Below, piece by piece: positions 43,309-54,785 of a DNA stretch of 64,000 nt (the stretch's first letter is position 1; each line of letters begins with the position of its first letter). This stretch comes from Megaustenia siamemsis (taxonomy: Eukaryota > Mollusca > Gastropoda > Stylommatophora > Ariophantidae), in contig JAVIAB010000124.1 in assembly GCA_032433765.1 (NCBI GenBank), positions 72,403,746 through 72,467,745 of the forward strand. The letters are read 5' to 3'. The position numbers and the translations under genes were made by a program. Under the pieces are notes generated by a model, which was given only the letters and a program-made list of their open reading frames with translations, was not told the DNA's origin and made no database searches.

Positions 43309-43538
43309 GATGTGGGAAGAGCACATGACTTCGACAAACACAGATCCACGTCACTTCTTCAGATGATGGAAATGGGAGTTAAATTGGGCACAGCCAGAAA
43401 TGAGACACTTAGTGGCCGTGTAAGAAGACTTATCAACAAACATAGAACTGGAGTCGTCAGTCGCTGGACACTGAGGGAATCTGATCACCTATGGACATGT
43501 TCGGAGTACAATGATGATGACCCGCAAATAACTCAATA
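41663..43538 (+). mobile_element. LINE-D, longest copy (RT plus RNase H)
   Basis: A 5'-truncated element with near-perfect duplications actacttctttt (41651-41662) and actacttatttt (43539-43550). It covers RT from the fingers onward and a complete RNase H, then the 3' end gatgatgacccgcaaataac with an actcaata tail. RT plus RNase H, with LPQGSPLSPVLFNVYT and FADD, fits the I/Ingi-like group of LINEs. Confidence 0.9.
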
Positions 43539-43573
43539 ACTACTTATTTTGGATAATACAAAGATATTTGGCT

Positions 43574-43816
43574 GAAGATGTCTGAAAGTTTAATTTTGAA
43601 TTTGTGTTGTTAAAAATATGCTTCCATTTTTTTAATGACTGTTTGAACAGAGAGGTTTCAAGATGTAATAATAATATAATAAATTTGCAATATAATGTAA
43701 TAAATTTGCATCAAGATGGCTGAAAATTTAATTAATTATACAGAATAATGTTGTTAGAAATTTGCTTCCATTTTTTTCATTATTCTGTTTGAATAGAGAA
43801 GTTTCGAGATGTAATG
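43574..43816 (+). repeat. Tandem duplication of the exon c splice acceptor
   Basis: Segment 43574-43670 and segment 43712-43816 are diverged tandem copies (aagatg-ctgaaa, tgcttccattttttt, ctgtttgaa-agagag, gtttc-agatgtaat). The first copy keeps an acceptor-like AG and would read ERFQDVIII before a stop; the second leads into functional exon c. Confidence 0.8.
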
Positions 43817-43876
43817 AAAAGTTATAAACCAAATGATTACTTGTACAGAGAGGATTTGATGTCTCCATGTTCTGTG
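43797..43876 (+). CDS. C2-domain protein gene, exon c
   Basis: Two bases plus 26 codons between acceptor ctgtttgaatag and strong donor gtaagtatt. It adds KFRDVMKSYKPNDYLYREDL and MSPCSV. The single base left by exon b plus ag makes GAG (Glu), so phase 1 is matched; it leaves in phase 0, as exon d requires. The peptide is hydrophilic and follows the C2 domain, so it is probably a linker. I do not recognise the family. An alternative acceptor two bases downstream would break the frame. Confidence 0.7.
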
Positions 43877-43972
43877 GTAAGTATTATTATTATTATTATA
43901 ATTTTTGTGACTCTCATTGTGCAAATATGCACTGATTTTGTCTCTTAGTTTAAGTTATTGATTTCACTATGT

Positions 43973-44230
43973 AAGTAAAAAGTAAAGAGTCCCGTCACGC
44001 CAAGTGGCATATAGGGAATATGGTGTTAGTGACCATAAATTTTACAGACATTCAGCACATGATTTTTTGGGATAATGTGGTCGGTATTACGCCCGTGCCG
44101 CTTTACTTTCCCATAAAAAAATCCGGTACCCATTTAAGGCTAGGTTAACCTGGAAGCCGTCAGTTGGGATCGAACCCTACCTCTTGTCCTTTATAGTCCA
44201 GTTCACTAACCACTGAGCTATTGCGGCTCA
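43973..44230 (-). mobile_element. SINE-1, copy 3
   Basis: A complete minus-strand copy, about 258 bp, with duplications ttcactatgt (43963-43972) and tttactatgt (44233-44242). A few substitutions from the copy at 31479. Confidence 0.93.
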
Positions 44231-44454
44231 CTTTTACTATGTGCTTGTTGTATAAAGACATTTTCCTTTTTTAATTGAAAGACTGTTAATGTCATAAATA
44301 TCATTTGTTATAAAAATGTAGACAATTTTTATGTGCTCAAATAGCCCAGTTCTGGGTGACCAGGAATCTCATCAGAACTAATCTATAAAGAAAGAATCCT
44401 TGAATTACAAAAAAAATTGATATTGTATTACTCAGGACATACCCATAAATCTTC
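44231..44454. other. Intron 3 sequence, nothing recognised
   Basis: AT-rich with no call. Confidence 0.5.
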
Positions 44455-45840
44455 TGCTTCTTCTTCTTTCCTTCCTCATCTGCCTTTCAGCGTCGAGGGG
44501 AGATATAATTTGCGGTCTTTTGCTCTTCTGTTCGCCTCTGCTGCTGTTATGTTTCCTAGTGCTTCTAATATTCCATCGATCCATCTTTTTCGTGGTCGAC
44601 CCTTGGGTCTGTTGTTCTCACAACGTTTGCTGAAGGCTCGTTGTGTTGTGTTTTGTTCTTTCTGCCTTGTCACGTGGCCGAACCATTTTATCTGTTGTTT
44701 CCTTATATATTCTATGGCTGGGGCTATTCCTAGCTTTTTTCTCAGTTCTTCATTTCTGATCTTATCTCTCAGACTGTTTCCTGTCATTCGTCTAACACAT
44801 TTCATCTCTGTAGAGGTTATCTTTCTTATTGTTCTTGCATCTAGAGTCCAGGTCTGGCATTGGTAGCACAACGTTGGAATGAAGATTGTATTGTATAGTG
44901 CTCGTTTTGCCTCCAGAGTTATTTCCTTGTTGGATAATAGTGGTGATAACTGTCCGATGATTTGACAAGCTTTGTTGCATCTTGATTCTATCTCTGCTGT
45001 TTGGGAATTGTCGTTTGTCATTAGACTTCCTAGGTATTTGAATTCCTCTACTTGTTTTAGTTGTCTGCCTTCTATAGTTATGTTGATGTTCTGTTTATTT
45101 TTGGCGACATTCATGACTTCTGTTTTGTTGATGTTGATTTTCATGTTGTATTTTGTTCCTAAGATGTTGAGTTTGTTTAAGTGTTCTTGTAGGTCTTCTA
45201 TTGTTTCATGTATTAGTGCCTGGTCGTCTGCAAATAGAAGCTCGTTGATCTCCTCTGTCTCTGATGGGTTGGCTAGCTTGCATATATGGTCCATGTATGT
45301 AATAAACAGTAGGGGGGATAGTACGCACCCCTGTCTTACACCTGATCTAACTTCGAAGTGGTCTGTGTAGCCTGTTGCTGTTCTGACCCTGCAGCTGCTG
45401 TTGGCGTAGAGACTTTTAATAATGTTGGTTAGATGTTGGCTTACTCCGTATGTTGTTAGTATCTCCCACAGTTGTTCTCTGTTTACTCTGTCGAATGCTT
45501 TTTCCTGGTCAATGAAGGCTATGTATAAGTTTTGGTTGTGTTCTGTCGTTTTTTCTGCAAGCTGTTTTAGTGTGAATAGTGCGTCGGTACATCCTCTGTT
45601 TTTTCGGAACCCCATTTGAGAATCGCTTAACTGTAGTTCTATTATTCGTCTCAGTCTATTTTCCAAGATTTTGGCGTATAGCTTTCCTACATGGCTGAGC
45701 AGAGATATACCTCTATATTGATTGCAGTCTCTTTTGCTACCTTTCTTTTTCCATATTGGTATGATGATTGCCATAAATGGGTAAATCCTTTCCATTTTCT
45801 ATTTCCTGTTGTTTCCAATTATATTCTGATCCATTAACCT
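44455..45840 (-). mobile_element. LINE-F copy with long open RT
   Basis: Minus-strand copy with an AAGAAGAAG-type tail at left and 5' truncation near 45840. It contains about 440 open codons (see 44476). It is the reference copy of LINE-F in the window. Confidence 0.9.
44476..45795 (-). CDS. LINE-F reverse transcriptase, 5'-truncated but open
   Basis: A 439-codon open segment: IIPIWKKKGSKRDCNQYRGI (fingers), RKNRGCTDALFTLKQLAEKT, YIAFIDQEKAFDRVNREQLW (first Asp), [40 protein letters not shown] (FADD intact), EEFKYLGSLMTNDNSQTAEI, RTIRKITSTEMKCVRRMTGN, and C-terminal NRPKGRPRKRWIDGILEALG. All RT catalytic motifs are present, but the endonuclease and the first RT residues are missing, so the element is not autonomous. 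The clade is unclear; it resembles RTE-like or related EN-LINEs. The lack of stops over 1.3 kb indicates a young copy. Confidence 0.88.
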   Translation of the reverse strand: MERIYPFMAIIIPIWKKKGSKRDCNQYRGISLLSHVGKLYAKILENRLRRIIELQLSDSQMGFRKNRGCTDALFTLKQLAEKTTEHNQNLYIAFIDQEKAFDRVNREQLWEILTTYGVSQHLTNIIKSLYANSSCRVRTATGYTDHFEVRSGVRQGCVLSPLLFITYMDHICKLANPSETEEINELLFADDQALIHETIEDLQEHLNKLNILGTKYNMKININKTEVMNVAKNKQNINITIEGRQLKQVEEFKYLGSLMTNDNSQTAEIESRCNKACQIIGQLSPLLSNKEITLEAKRALYNTIFIPTLCYQCQTWTLDARTIRKITSTEMKCVRRMTGNSLRDKIRNEELRKKLGIAPAIEYIRKQQIKWFGHVTRQKEQNTTQRAFSKRCENNRPKGRPRKRWIDGILEALGNITAAEANRRAKDRKLYLPSTLKGR

Positions 45841-46249
45841 AGTCTACTCATCCTTTTTTTTCCTTGCCTTGATTCCTAATTCATGGAGTCTCACAACAAT
45901 TAGTTCCTCTTGGGCTTAAGACAGCACATAGGGCAGAAACAATTACTCTTCATGCTTGATGATTCTTTGCTTGATCTAGTTTTATTATACAATATTAATA
46001 TTATTATTATTATAACTTATATTAAGTTTTATTATATCTCTATTAATCCATAGTTGTGGATTAATTATTCTCTTAATTATTCTAATTAGAGAAAACACTT
46101 TGGTCTTTCTTGTTTTTCCCTTACTAGCTGATCACCACATGACTGATGTATTTCCAGCGTCTTTTCCGTATATAGTTTTATATAGATTCTTTTTTGGTTT
46201 CTAATTTTATAGTTTCATTTGGTGTGAAGCCTTTCCAATTTATATTTAA
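45841..46249. other. Intron 3 sequence with a SINE-2 remnant
   Basis: About 40 bp near 45905-45945 (taagacagcacatagggcag) resemble the SINE-2/RTE-A 3' end. The rest is AT-rich without a call. Confidence 0.4.
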
Positions 46250-46290
46250 TCCTTACTTATGATACCTATCTGTGGTGATGTGTTTACTAT

Positions 46291-46911
<621 letters not shown>

Positions 46912-47885
46912 ATTGACCTTTCAAGCCATAGCCGGCCCATAGGGCGTAGACCAAGATACTCCTTCTCTTATCTTAATTTTTGTTCTAGCAGTTTTCAATT
47001 CTTTTAAAGATATTTTATCAAATCTCGCCATTTGTCTCTGTTCTGTGCAAGCAGCTCTATCTCATTGAGGGAGCCGAATCCTGCTGCTCTTGCCTCTGTC
47101 ATCAATGTTCTTCTCAGTGTCTCTCTGGGTCTTCCTCTTTTTCTCTTACCGGTTGTTTCCCATATGAGGGCTTGCTTTGCTATTCGGTTATTATCTCTTC
47201 TCATCACATGTCCAACATATGACCATCGTCTTTTCTTTATTATTGAAGATATTAGTGGTTGTTTGGCAATTTCTCTAATTTCCTCATTTGTTTTGAATTC
47301 GTTCCACGCTATACCAAGTATTTTCTTTGGACATTTATTTTCGAATGCGTTCAACTTTGTTTCTATATCTCTTGTTGTTTTCCAGCTTTCACACGCATAC
47401 GTAAGGGTTGATAGTACATTTGATTTGAATAGTCTAGGTTTTGTGTTTGTGCTGATGAGTTTTGATTTCCACAACTTTTCAAGGCTTATGAAAGACATTG
47501 CTGCTTTAGCTATTCAGATTCTAATTTCTTTGCTTGTATCCCCTTCTCGATCAATGTGACTTCCAAGATAGATAAAGTAATCAATCTCTTCTACTGGTTT
47601 GTTTTCCATGTATATTTTGTCGTCTGTTGGAATTAAACTTTTCATGACTTTAGTCTTTTCATGATTGATCTCAAGCCCAATTTTGCTGGCTATTGATGAT
47701 AGTTCATTTGTGTTTTCCTGCATCGTTTTTATCTGGCTGCTGATGAGAACTATGTCATCTGCAAAGTCGAGGTCCTCCAAATGGTCGCCTTGTATCCATT
47801 CGATGCCTTTATTACCAGTGCAGCATTTCTTCATTATGAAGTCCATAACAATTCCAAATAACAAGGGTGATAAAATATAAAATTG
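46912..47885 (-). mobile_element. RTE-A LINE, 5'-truncated copy
   Basis: Minus-strand RTE-A from the RT motif LLFGIVMDF to the 3' UTR. FADD is intact, and the frame is open over long stretches, with one frameshift near 47505. Target duplications tgtgtttactat at 46279-46290 and 47886-47897 enclose this copy plus its tail. Confidence 0.93.
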
Positions 47886-48444
47886 TGTGTTTACTATACC
47901 ATAATAAAAATTATTACCAATTAATTGTAACATTAGTAGCTCTAAAAATAGTTTTCTTTGAATTATTTGACACACATCTGTGTGTTTACACTACGAGAGA
48001 CACAGAAAGCTTGAATTTCCTTTCTCAGGTTGAATTTTGACCTGAATTTAACTGCAGGAGTCAGACGTGTTACTATGTCAATCGGTATGGATGCAGTAGG
48101 TCCGTCAGCAGTATGTTCATTTACCTCATAGCATTATTCGCTGCATTTCCAGAGATACAATTGTCAGATGATGTCCAAGGAAATTTCCCTGGTCACAGCA
48201 AAATAAAAATATGGAAATTGGTGAATTTATTTTTCTGCATTTTTTGAGATAGTATCTCCCAAAATTTAAAAAAAAATCCAGAAGCAAAGGAAATACAAAT
48301 CCAACACTCAAGGGTCACCGGATGTGGTAAATAGGAATGTACATGAAAGAGGGAAATGTTTGAAAACTGCAAAATGTCAAATTTGGAAGAATTTGTGCTT
48401 TGATGTGGTAATTTTTTTACTACAGTATCGTAATCAAGGGTTAA

Positions 48445-48748
48445 GAGACTTCAGAGACATTTATATTCAAAATCAATTACTCTCTTCTCTCGAGTTTGTG
48501 TGGATTTCCAGCTTTCAATCCATATTTTAGTACAGATATCATACAAGAGTTGAACCATGAGTTTTGTGTGCTTGCTAAGTATTTTGATCCTCAAATACTT
48601 GTAAATTTGTTAAAGATATTCAGTGCCATTGTGATATGGATCATAATTTATGTTGTTGTGTTTCTATCCCACGACATTTTGCTCCATAAGTGGGAGATGG
48701 ATAACTTTTTGTAGTTTCTTTTTATTTATTATTTTATTTAATATTATT
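48445..48748. other. Intron 3 sequence, nothing recognised
   Basis: AT-rich sequence between MITE copy 2 and the EGF fragment; no feature recognised. Confidence 0.5.
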
Positions 48749-48768
48749 CCTGGCTATACCTGTAATGA

Positions 48769-49133
48769 GGATGTCCGGTTAGCGCAATCGATAGGCGGTT
48801 GGCTTACCACGGCAACAGCCGGGGTTCGTACCCTGGCGAGGACACCTGGGTTTTACTAATTCCACTAAAAATTAGTGGGAGCCGCGATAGCTCAGTGGTT
48901 AGTGAACTGGACTACTACGGACAAGGGGTAGGGTTCGATCCCAACTGACGGCTCCGGGCTCACCCAGCCTTAAATGGGTACCGGATTTTTTCTGGGAAAG
49001 TAAAGCAGCACGGGCGTAATACCGACCACATTACCCCAAAAATCATGTGCTGAAGGTCTGTAAAATATAGGGTCACTAACACCATATTTCCCTATACGCC
49101 ACTTGGCGTGACGGGGGGTACTTTACTTTACTT
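48769..49133 (+). mobile_element. Composite (dimeric) tRNA-derived SINE
   Basis: A single 365-bp insertion bounded by perfect 14-bp duplications tatacctgtaatga at 48755-48768 and 49134-49147. The left monomer (48769-48876) has its own tRNA-like head. The right monomer (48877-49133) is a complete SINE-1 with A-box at 48888-48898 and B-box at 48932-48942. Monomers are joined by a short A-rich linker. It ends in ctttactttactt. Confidence 0.9.
48771..48847 (+). mobile_element. Second tRNA-like head of the composite SINE
   Basis: TGTCC pairs with GGACA as an acceptor stem. The A-box-like TTAGCGCAATCGATAGG and B-box-like GGGTTCGTACCC are at tRNA spacing. Its sequence differs from the SINE-1 head, so it derives from a different tRNA. 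Confidence 0.75.
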
Positions 49134-49499
49134 TATACCTGTAATGACACTTGTCCCGATGGTAATTTTGGGCTACAGTGCGAACAGATGTGTTCTGATG
49201 GCTGTGACATCATATGTGACCCGGAAAGTGCAGACTGCACGTGCAAGGAAACATACTACGTGTCAGACAGCACTCTCAAATGTCCAGACAACTGTTTCAA
49301 TGACACCTGTGAACAGTCAACCGGGAACAGTGCATGCAAGGGAAAGTTCTACTTGTCAGACTGCATTCTCAAATCTCCGGACAACTGTTTGAACGAAACC
49401 TGCGGACAGTTAATCGAAGCCTGCGTCTCGTATGTCAATGATTCACACGTTAAGAAGAGTCTGCAGACTAACCCAAGCATATGGATACCTCAATGTGCT

Positions 49500-50212
49500 T
49501 ATGTGCTAGACTTGGCTCATTTCTTGGTGTTTTTCCGTGAAGACATGACTCATATCTTAATGTTTTTCTGTGCTAGTCATGGCTCATATCTTGGGCTGTT
49601 TCTGTGCTAGCCATGGCTCAAATCTTAGCTTGTGTGTGTGTGTTGTGTGTGTGTGTGTGCTAGCCATGGCTCATATCTAGATGTGTGTCATGTTAGTCAT
49701 ATCTCATATCTTGGTGTGTCCGTGTTAATCATGTCTCTTATCTTTATGTGCGTCTGAGTTTAGTAATATATCATAACTTAGTGTGTATCTGTGTTAGTCA
49801 TGTGTCATATCTTTGTGTGTGCATGTCTGGGTTAGGGATATCTCATATCTTTGTTTGCATGTTTATGTTAGTCATGTCTCATATCTTTGTGCGTACATGT
49901 CTGTGTCTGTCACATCTCATATTCTTGTGTGTGCATGGCTATGTAAGTCACATCTCATATCTTTGTGTGTGCATGCCTATGTTAGTCATATCTTATATCT
50001 TTGTGTGTATGTCTATGTTAGGTATGCGTCATATCTTTGTGTGTGCATGTCTAAGTCAGTCATATCTCATATCTTTATGTGCATGTCTATGTTAGTCATG
50101 TGTCATATATCTTGATGTGTATCGGTGTTAGTCATGGCTCGTATCACTGTGTACATGTCTGTGTTATTCACATCTCATATCTTTGTGTGTGCATGTCTGT
50201 GTTAGTCACCTC
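49500..50212 (+). repeat. Minisatellite, about 38-bp unit, roughly 18 copies
   Basis: Diverged tandem units of the form gtcatatctcatatctttg, tgtgtgcatgtctatgtta. Left copies (49500-49680) are more diverged and include a TG run. Unit length is not a multiple of three, so ORFs through it are spurious. Confidence 0.9.
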
Positions 50213-50570
50213 TAGTGACTCGGGCAGATGGTGCTCGTAAACCTGGGAGGGCCGACCATCTAAGGGCAGAATCCCCCTACAGAAAAGACAATCTGCTGCC
50301 TTGCAGGAAGATTGGGGACAATCAAAGGCTAAGGAAAGCAAACCTGAAAAAATGCTGGCTGAAATCGGATGCACTGGGCCACTGGCGCAAAACACAGTGC
50401 AACGTATTAATGGGTGTTCAGTCAGAGTGGATCTGGCGGACTCTAAATGTGACGTTCTGTCTGTGGGGGCGATCAACACACTTAACCTGACAGCTGACTT
50501 CATGTGGGAGTGTGGAATCCTACTCTGACTGAGTCCTGATCGCAGAGAGAGAGAGAGAGAGATTTATTAT
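50213..50570. other. GC-richer block, unidentified
   Basis: Higher GC than its surroundings, ending in a GA repeat (gagagagagagag near 50545). It includes short inverted words (agatggt and accatct). An open stretch exists, but nothing in it is recognised. Possibly a repeat leader. Confidence 0.3.
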
Positions 50571-51479
50571 TTTATGTCAATGTTGTATCTGTAAAATCCA
50601 TGTGTTTTGTTTTTTCCATGTTATCTGGAGGTCAATTTGTCCTGCAAAGTGATGGAGTCTATCTATTTTATCTTATCTTGAGTGTATTGAGTTCAAGAGG
50701 ACCAGGTCTTCTCAGATTTTATTATTTATCCAATTTTTTTATTTTTCTATGACCTAACTAATTATGATAACCAAACATCTGGATACATCAAAGAAGTGGT
50801 TGTGTAAAAACTCAGTATCTGCAGATACAAAAAAACAACCATATAAAACTAAACAATTCCCAAGGCAATTATATTAAAGAAGAAATTGTGAAACAAATAG
50901 CATCTTGCTACTTGAATTTCACACCACAAGAATCAATAATGAAAACTGCAGGAGAAGTTATGGCAAATCAATGTCAAGGTTTATAGATCAAAGAAGCAAT
51001 TGTGTTAAAATTCAGTATCCCGATATATCTGAGTTTCACGCAACACAGTAGGGGTACAACTGCGCCTGTCAAAATCAGAGCTGAATGCAGTCAGCAACTC
51101 ATAGATGACTCCATATAATAGGATTGGTGAACAAGAACTATTCAGATGCTGCCTACCTCTTTGTGGTGTCCCTAGGAACAAACTATTCAGCCTGGCCAAC
51201 TGAGTAGGGATCGAGAAGGAAAGCAAACCGGTACTCAAAAAATCTGATCAGATGTGTATGGATGAAATATGCAGATATTACAGATGTGCTGCAAACCACA
51301 ACACAATACATCTGCACTCACTTAACATCCTTTTAAAGTTGGATGACAAAGTGTACAAACTCATTTCTTTAGTAGTCATTAGGTTAATATGAGACAGAAT
51401 AAGAAAGAAAGACACCATAGAACAATCAAGTAAAATCTCAAAAGAACCTATGGCTGAATAATGTCAAAGCTTCACCATC
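50571..51479. other. Intron 3 sequence, nothing firmly recognised
   Basis: Words such as caaagaag-ttgtgt-aaa-tcagtat recur near 50780, 50990 and 51970, hinting at an old local repeat. No gene. Confidence 0.35.
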
Positions 51480-51955
51480 ATCAAGTAGCATGCCTGCTGG
51501 TGTAGGTGATCATGTCTCTCCACAACTTTTGATCACGACAGTTATTTATCATTTCTGTTGTTGACCTTCTGCCAAGCCATTTTCTTAAGCTGTCTGATAT
51601 CTTTTCTCATTGCTTCTCTCTATCTCTTCATCTCTTAATTTTCTCAGTTGGTACAATATATGGCAGCTGTTCCCTTCTCATTACATGGCCAAAAAATGAT
51701 GATGGTTTTTTCCTAATATTGGAATTTAGCTCTCAGTTTCCCTTGGCCTCTTTCAGAACGTTTTCATTACTCTTCTTAGTTGTCCATGGAATTCTCAACA
51801 TTCTTCTGTAAAACCACATTTTTACTGCCTTCAGTGATTTTTCTTGTCTGTTATCATATTGTCCATGATTCACATCCATATGTTAAAACTGGCTCTACAT
51901 AACATTAAAGGACTCTTTTTCTTGTTTTTGTTGTCAAAAATGGATTGCACAGTCC
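51480..51955 (-). mobile_element. RTE-B2 LINE fragment
   Basis: Catcatcaag tail at left, then the minus-strand RTE-B2 C-terminus, decayed (RR-QL and KSNEEVLRE-type region). 5'-truncated near 51955. Confidence 0.88.
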
Positions 51956-52074
51956 AAGCTTATGCACAACAAAAGAAGCAAATGTGTAAAACCTCAACAT
52001 CCTGCTAACAAAGTTTCATACAATAAGGAACATTCATATAAAACTCCAAGATAATCACTGTTAAACAATGCCCA

Positions 52075-53480
52075 AGACTCTTATTGAGTTATTTGCGGGT
52101 CATCATTATTGCACTCCAAACATGTCCATGTCCATAGGTGCCCACTGAGTTTCTTGTTTCTGGCTGTGCCCATCTTAACTCCCATCTCTTTCATCCGAAG
52201 GAGTGATGTGGACTCATGGCTGTTGAAGTCCTGTGCTTTTCCCGTATCTCGGAGGGCATTGATGATGTCTGCCCAATCCATTGATGACGATCCTCAACAA
52301 TAGCGCAGCTAGCCAACCTGTCCGTTCTTTCATTTCCCCATACTCCCGCATGTCCTGGGACGTAGACAAAGGTGACCTTATGTATTTTTGACTTCTGCAA
52401 TGACTCTAACCATTGCATGCATACAGAGCTCACCTCCACTTTTTAAAAAATACTTATCAAATTACTCAGTATGCAGCATGGGTGTAGTCTTGTGACTCTA
52501 ACCAGATGAATGCCCTGATCACTGCCATTACCTCTATCGTCATGCTTCTCGTAGTCATAGCATATGCACCACTGTCTTCCTTGACTATTCTGCCTGCCAA
52601 GCATGCTGTAAATGCCCATGCACTCCTTTGGTGTTGTATTACAGATATGTCTGTATAGATGACTTCATCTTTCTCATCTGTGTTATCCCAGATGAAACTG
52701 CTGACCTCCGCATTGACCATGGCTGAGTTCGTTTCCCTCATTTCCTGTCGAGTGTGACAATGCACAAGAATGTCCCTCAAAAAGACGTAGGCGCCGGTAT
52801 TCACTCCTCACCAGCGTTGATATTGGTAAGCCCACAGACCTGTTTGATGACATCTTCTGCTCGGCCCACCCATGATTTGCCTCTTTTTAGCCTGACACCT
52901 TTTCCCGTGTTTAGCTCGTGGTGCAATGGATGCTCTTTATCTGCACTTATTTACAGGTATGCTCTTGTCCTCCAGATCTTGATTCTGTCATCCATGGTTG
53001 AAAAGTCAAGAAGATACCTCATTACTACACAGGTAGTATCCATCGTACACCCCAACATAATGCGCATAGCTTCATTCTGTATTTTCTCTAGCCTGTCAAT
53101 TTGCGTCATACTGACAGTAAGAATTGACAAGGCATACTCAATTGGTGTATGCCAAATATACTCAATAAATACTCAATAGTCCCTGGAACAGAGGAGTAAG
53201 TAGCCTTTGCTCGATATTGGCAGCCACCATGACCTTCAAGGCGGCTAATCCTTTGCAGGATTTTGTTATCACATGGTCGACGTGGTCCCGAAAGCAGGCT
53301 GCGATCAAACTTAACTCTGAAGTATGTCATCAACCTGTCCCTGGTCACCTCATCAGCCCCCATTTGTACCACTGGTGTTTCCGTGTTAATGATATGATTT
53401 TTAAGGGAGAACTATGCAACGGATGCTTTAATAGGATTAACCAATGCACCTGATACTCCACACCAGGAAGAGATTTTATG
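52075..53480 (-). mobile_element. LINE-D copy
   Basis: Minus-strand LINE-D from the 3' end (ttattgagttatttgcgggt at 52081) to the RT C-terminal region near 53480 (VQMGADEVTRDRLMTYF). RNase H pieces are visible: VNAEVSSFIWDNTDEKDEVIYTD and VPGHAGVWGNERTDRLAS. Frameshifts and stops throughout; more decayed than the copy at 41663. It is 5'-truncated. Confidence 0.9.
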
Positions 53481-54785
53481 GAATTTTCCCATTACTGGGG
53501 TCTGTCAAGGAGAATTGTAGGACCAGAGAATAAAGGCTGCTTGTCCAGTGCAGTCTCCACAAGGTGTTTGAGTCTGAGTTTTATATTTCACCCCTAACAG
53601 AAAAAACGTTTGACCCTACCTTGATTTGAATCCACGTTCTCCTGGTTAAGCCCAACAAGTTATTGATTCAGACACCCACTCTCCCACCCAAAAGGTATGT
53701 ACCCTTCAATATAGCAAGAGGACCCAGTCCAAGCAAAAGTGAAGAAATATTTTTGTATGTATTGCAGCTTCATTTTGTATCTGAAAGAATGTGACCATAT
53801 TGCATTAATTATTACAATACCTTATTATATTGGCAATCATGCTAATTGATTTCTCTCTCTGTCTCATGTTTTTCTAATTGTAAATTTCTCTGGTCTTTCT
53901 CTTCTTGTAACATGGTTAAAGAACCATAACTGTCAACGTATATGAAATTCATGAGATTATTTGAGAATTTCTGAAAATGAAAATCCAAACCAGAAAGAAA
54001 CATATGAAAACACACTGCAGCAAAAATACTACCATACCTGAGCCTGAGTTGACAAGGTGGCCATCTTGGCCCGGCCTACCAACCAAATATTCATTATCAT
54101 TCACTAGAATATTTCCATAGTTCTATAATTATATGTTATTTGTTTTTTTTTTTTTATGTTTAGTTTGCATATGTGTCTTTTTAGTACTTACATTCTGATT
54201 AATACTGATAGTGATGGATTGGTAAAGGTCTTTCTTTCATCATAAAATATTGTCTTGTCTTTTCATATTGCTTAGTTTTTCTCTGCACATCTTCCATTAG
54301 CTGTTACTACTGCTCCCTAATGTGTTTTACTTTTCACTTGATTCATGTTTTAAATAAAACATTTATTAAACAAAAAACAAAATTTGCATGCTTTTTAGGG
54401 TCACTGGTAATTCACTTCCAGTATCCATATATTAATTATTTTATTAAAGTGTAAGCCTTGAGAATTCTTTAGATTGTCACTTCTACTAGCAATATAAAAA
54501 AAAAATGTAAAATAAACATTTTGTGGGACAAAAAAATCATTTTGTGTAGATTAAATTATAAACCAATCATTTATAAATTGGATGAACAACAGTTTTGCAT
54601 TCCCAGTTGGTAAGCGGTTTTTTTTTTCTACCAGGAACAAACCTAATCTTTACACTGTGGTACTGCAAAAGCCATGCTACTTTTATTCTTAACCTCAAAG
54701 GACTCCACAAATTAGATACTGCTATAGTAGTTAGTATTTTTTTAATTTTTTCTTTTTTTCAGACATTTTATAATCTTTGAATTAT
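53481..54785. other. Intron 3 sequence, nothing recognised
   Basis: AT-rich intron with poly-T and poly-A runs. No exon-like ORF with splice sites was identified. Confidence 0.5.

Larger units (their letters stand above)
48749..49480 (+). pseudogene. EGF-like gene fragment, C-terminal part, interrupted by a SINE
   Basis: Cysteine-rich EGF-like repeats: CPDGNFGLQCEQMC, DGCDIICDPESADCTC, KCPDNCFNDTCEQ, SPDNCLNETCGQ. The segment 48749-48768 plus 49148-49236 overlaps the end of the broken gene at 7230-7338 at about 95 percent identity over about 109 bp, and then continues where that copy stops. A composite SINE (48769-49133) interrupts it. After removal of the SINE and one duplication the frame is open to 49480 and beyond into a minisatellite. 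The 5' edge at 48749 is abrupt with no splice acceptor. Confidence 0.75.

Noticed and set aside
48771..48847. Functional tRNA gene
   Set aside because: Lies inside a transposed 365-bp unit with target duplications, so it is part of a SINE.
49748..50115. ORFs over the minisatellite
   Set aside because: Arise from a 38-bp repeat that shifts frame each unit; no start context or homology.
49500..50212. Tandem repeat considered as a CRISPR array
   Set aside because: Units are contiguous and diverged with no unique spacers, in an animal genome.
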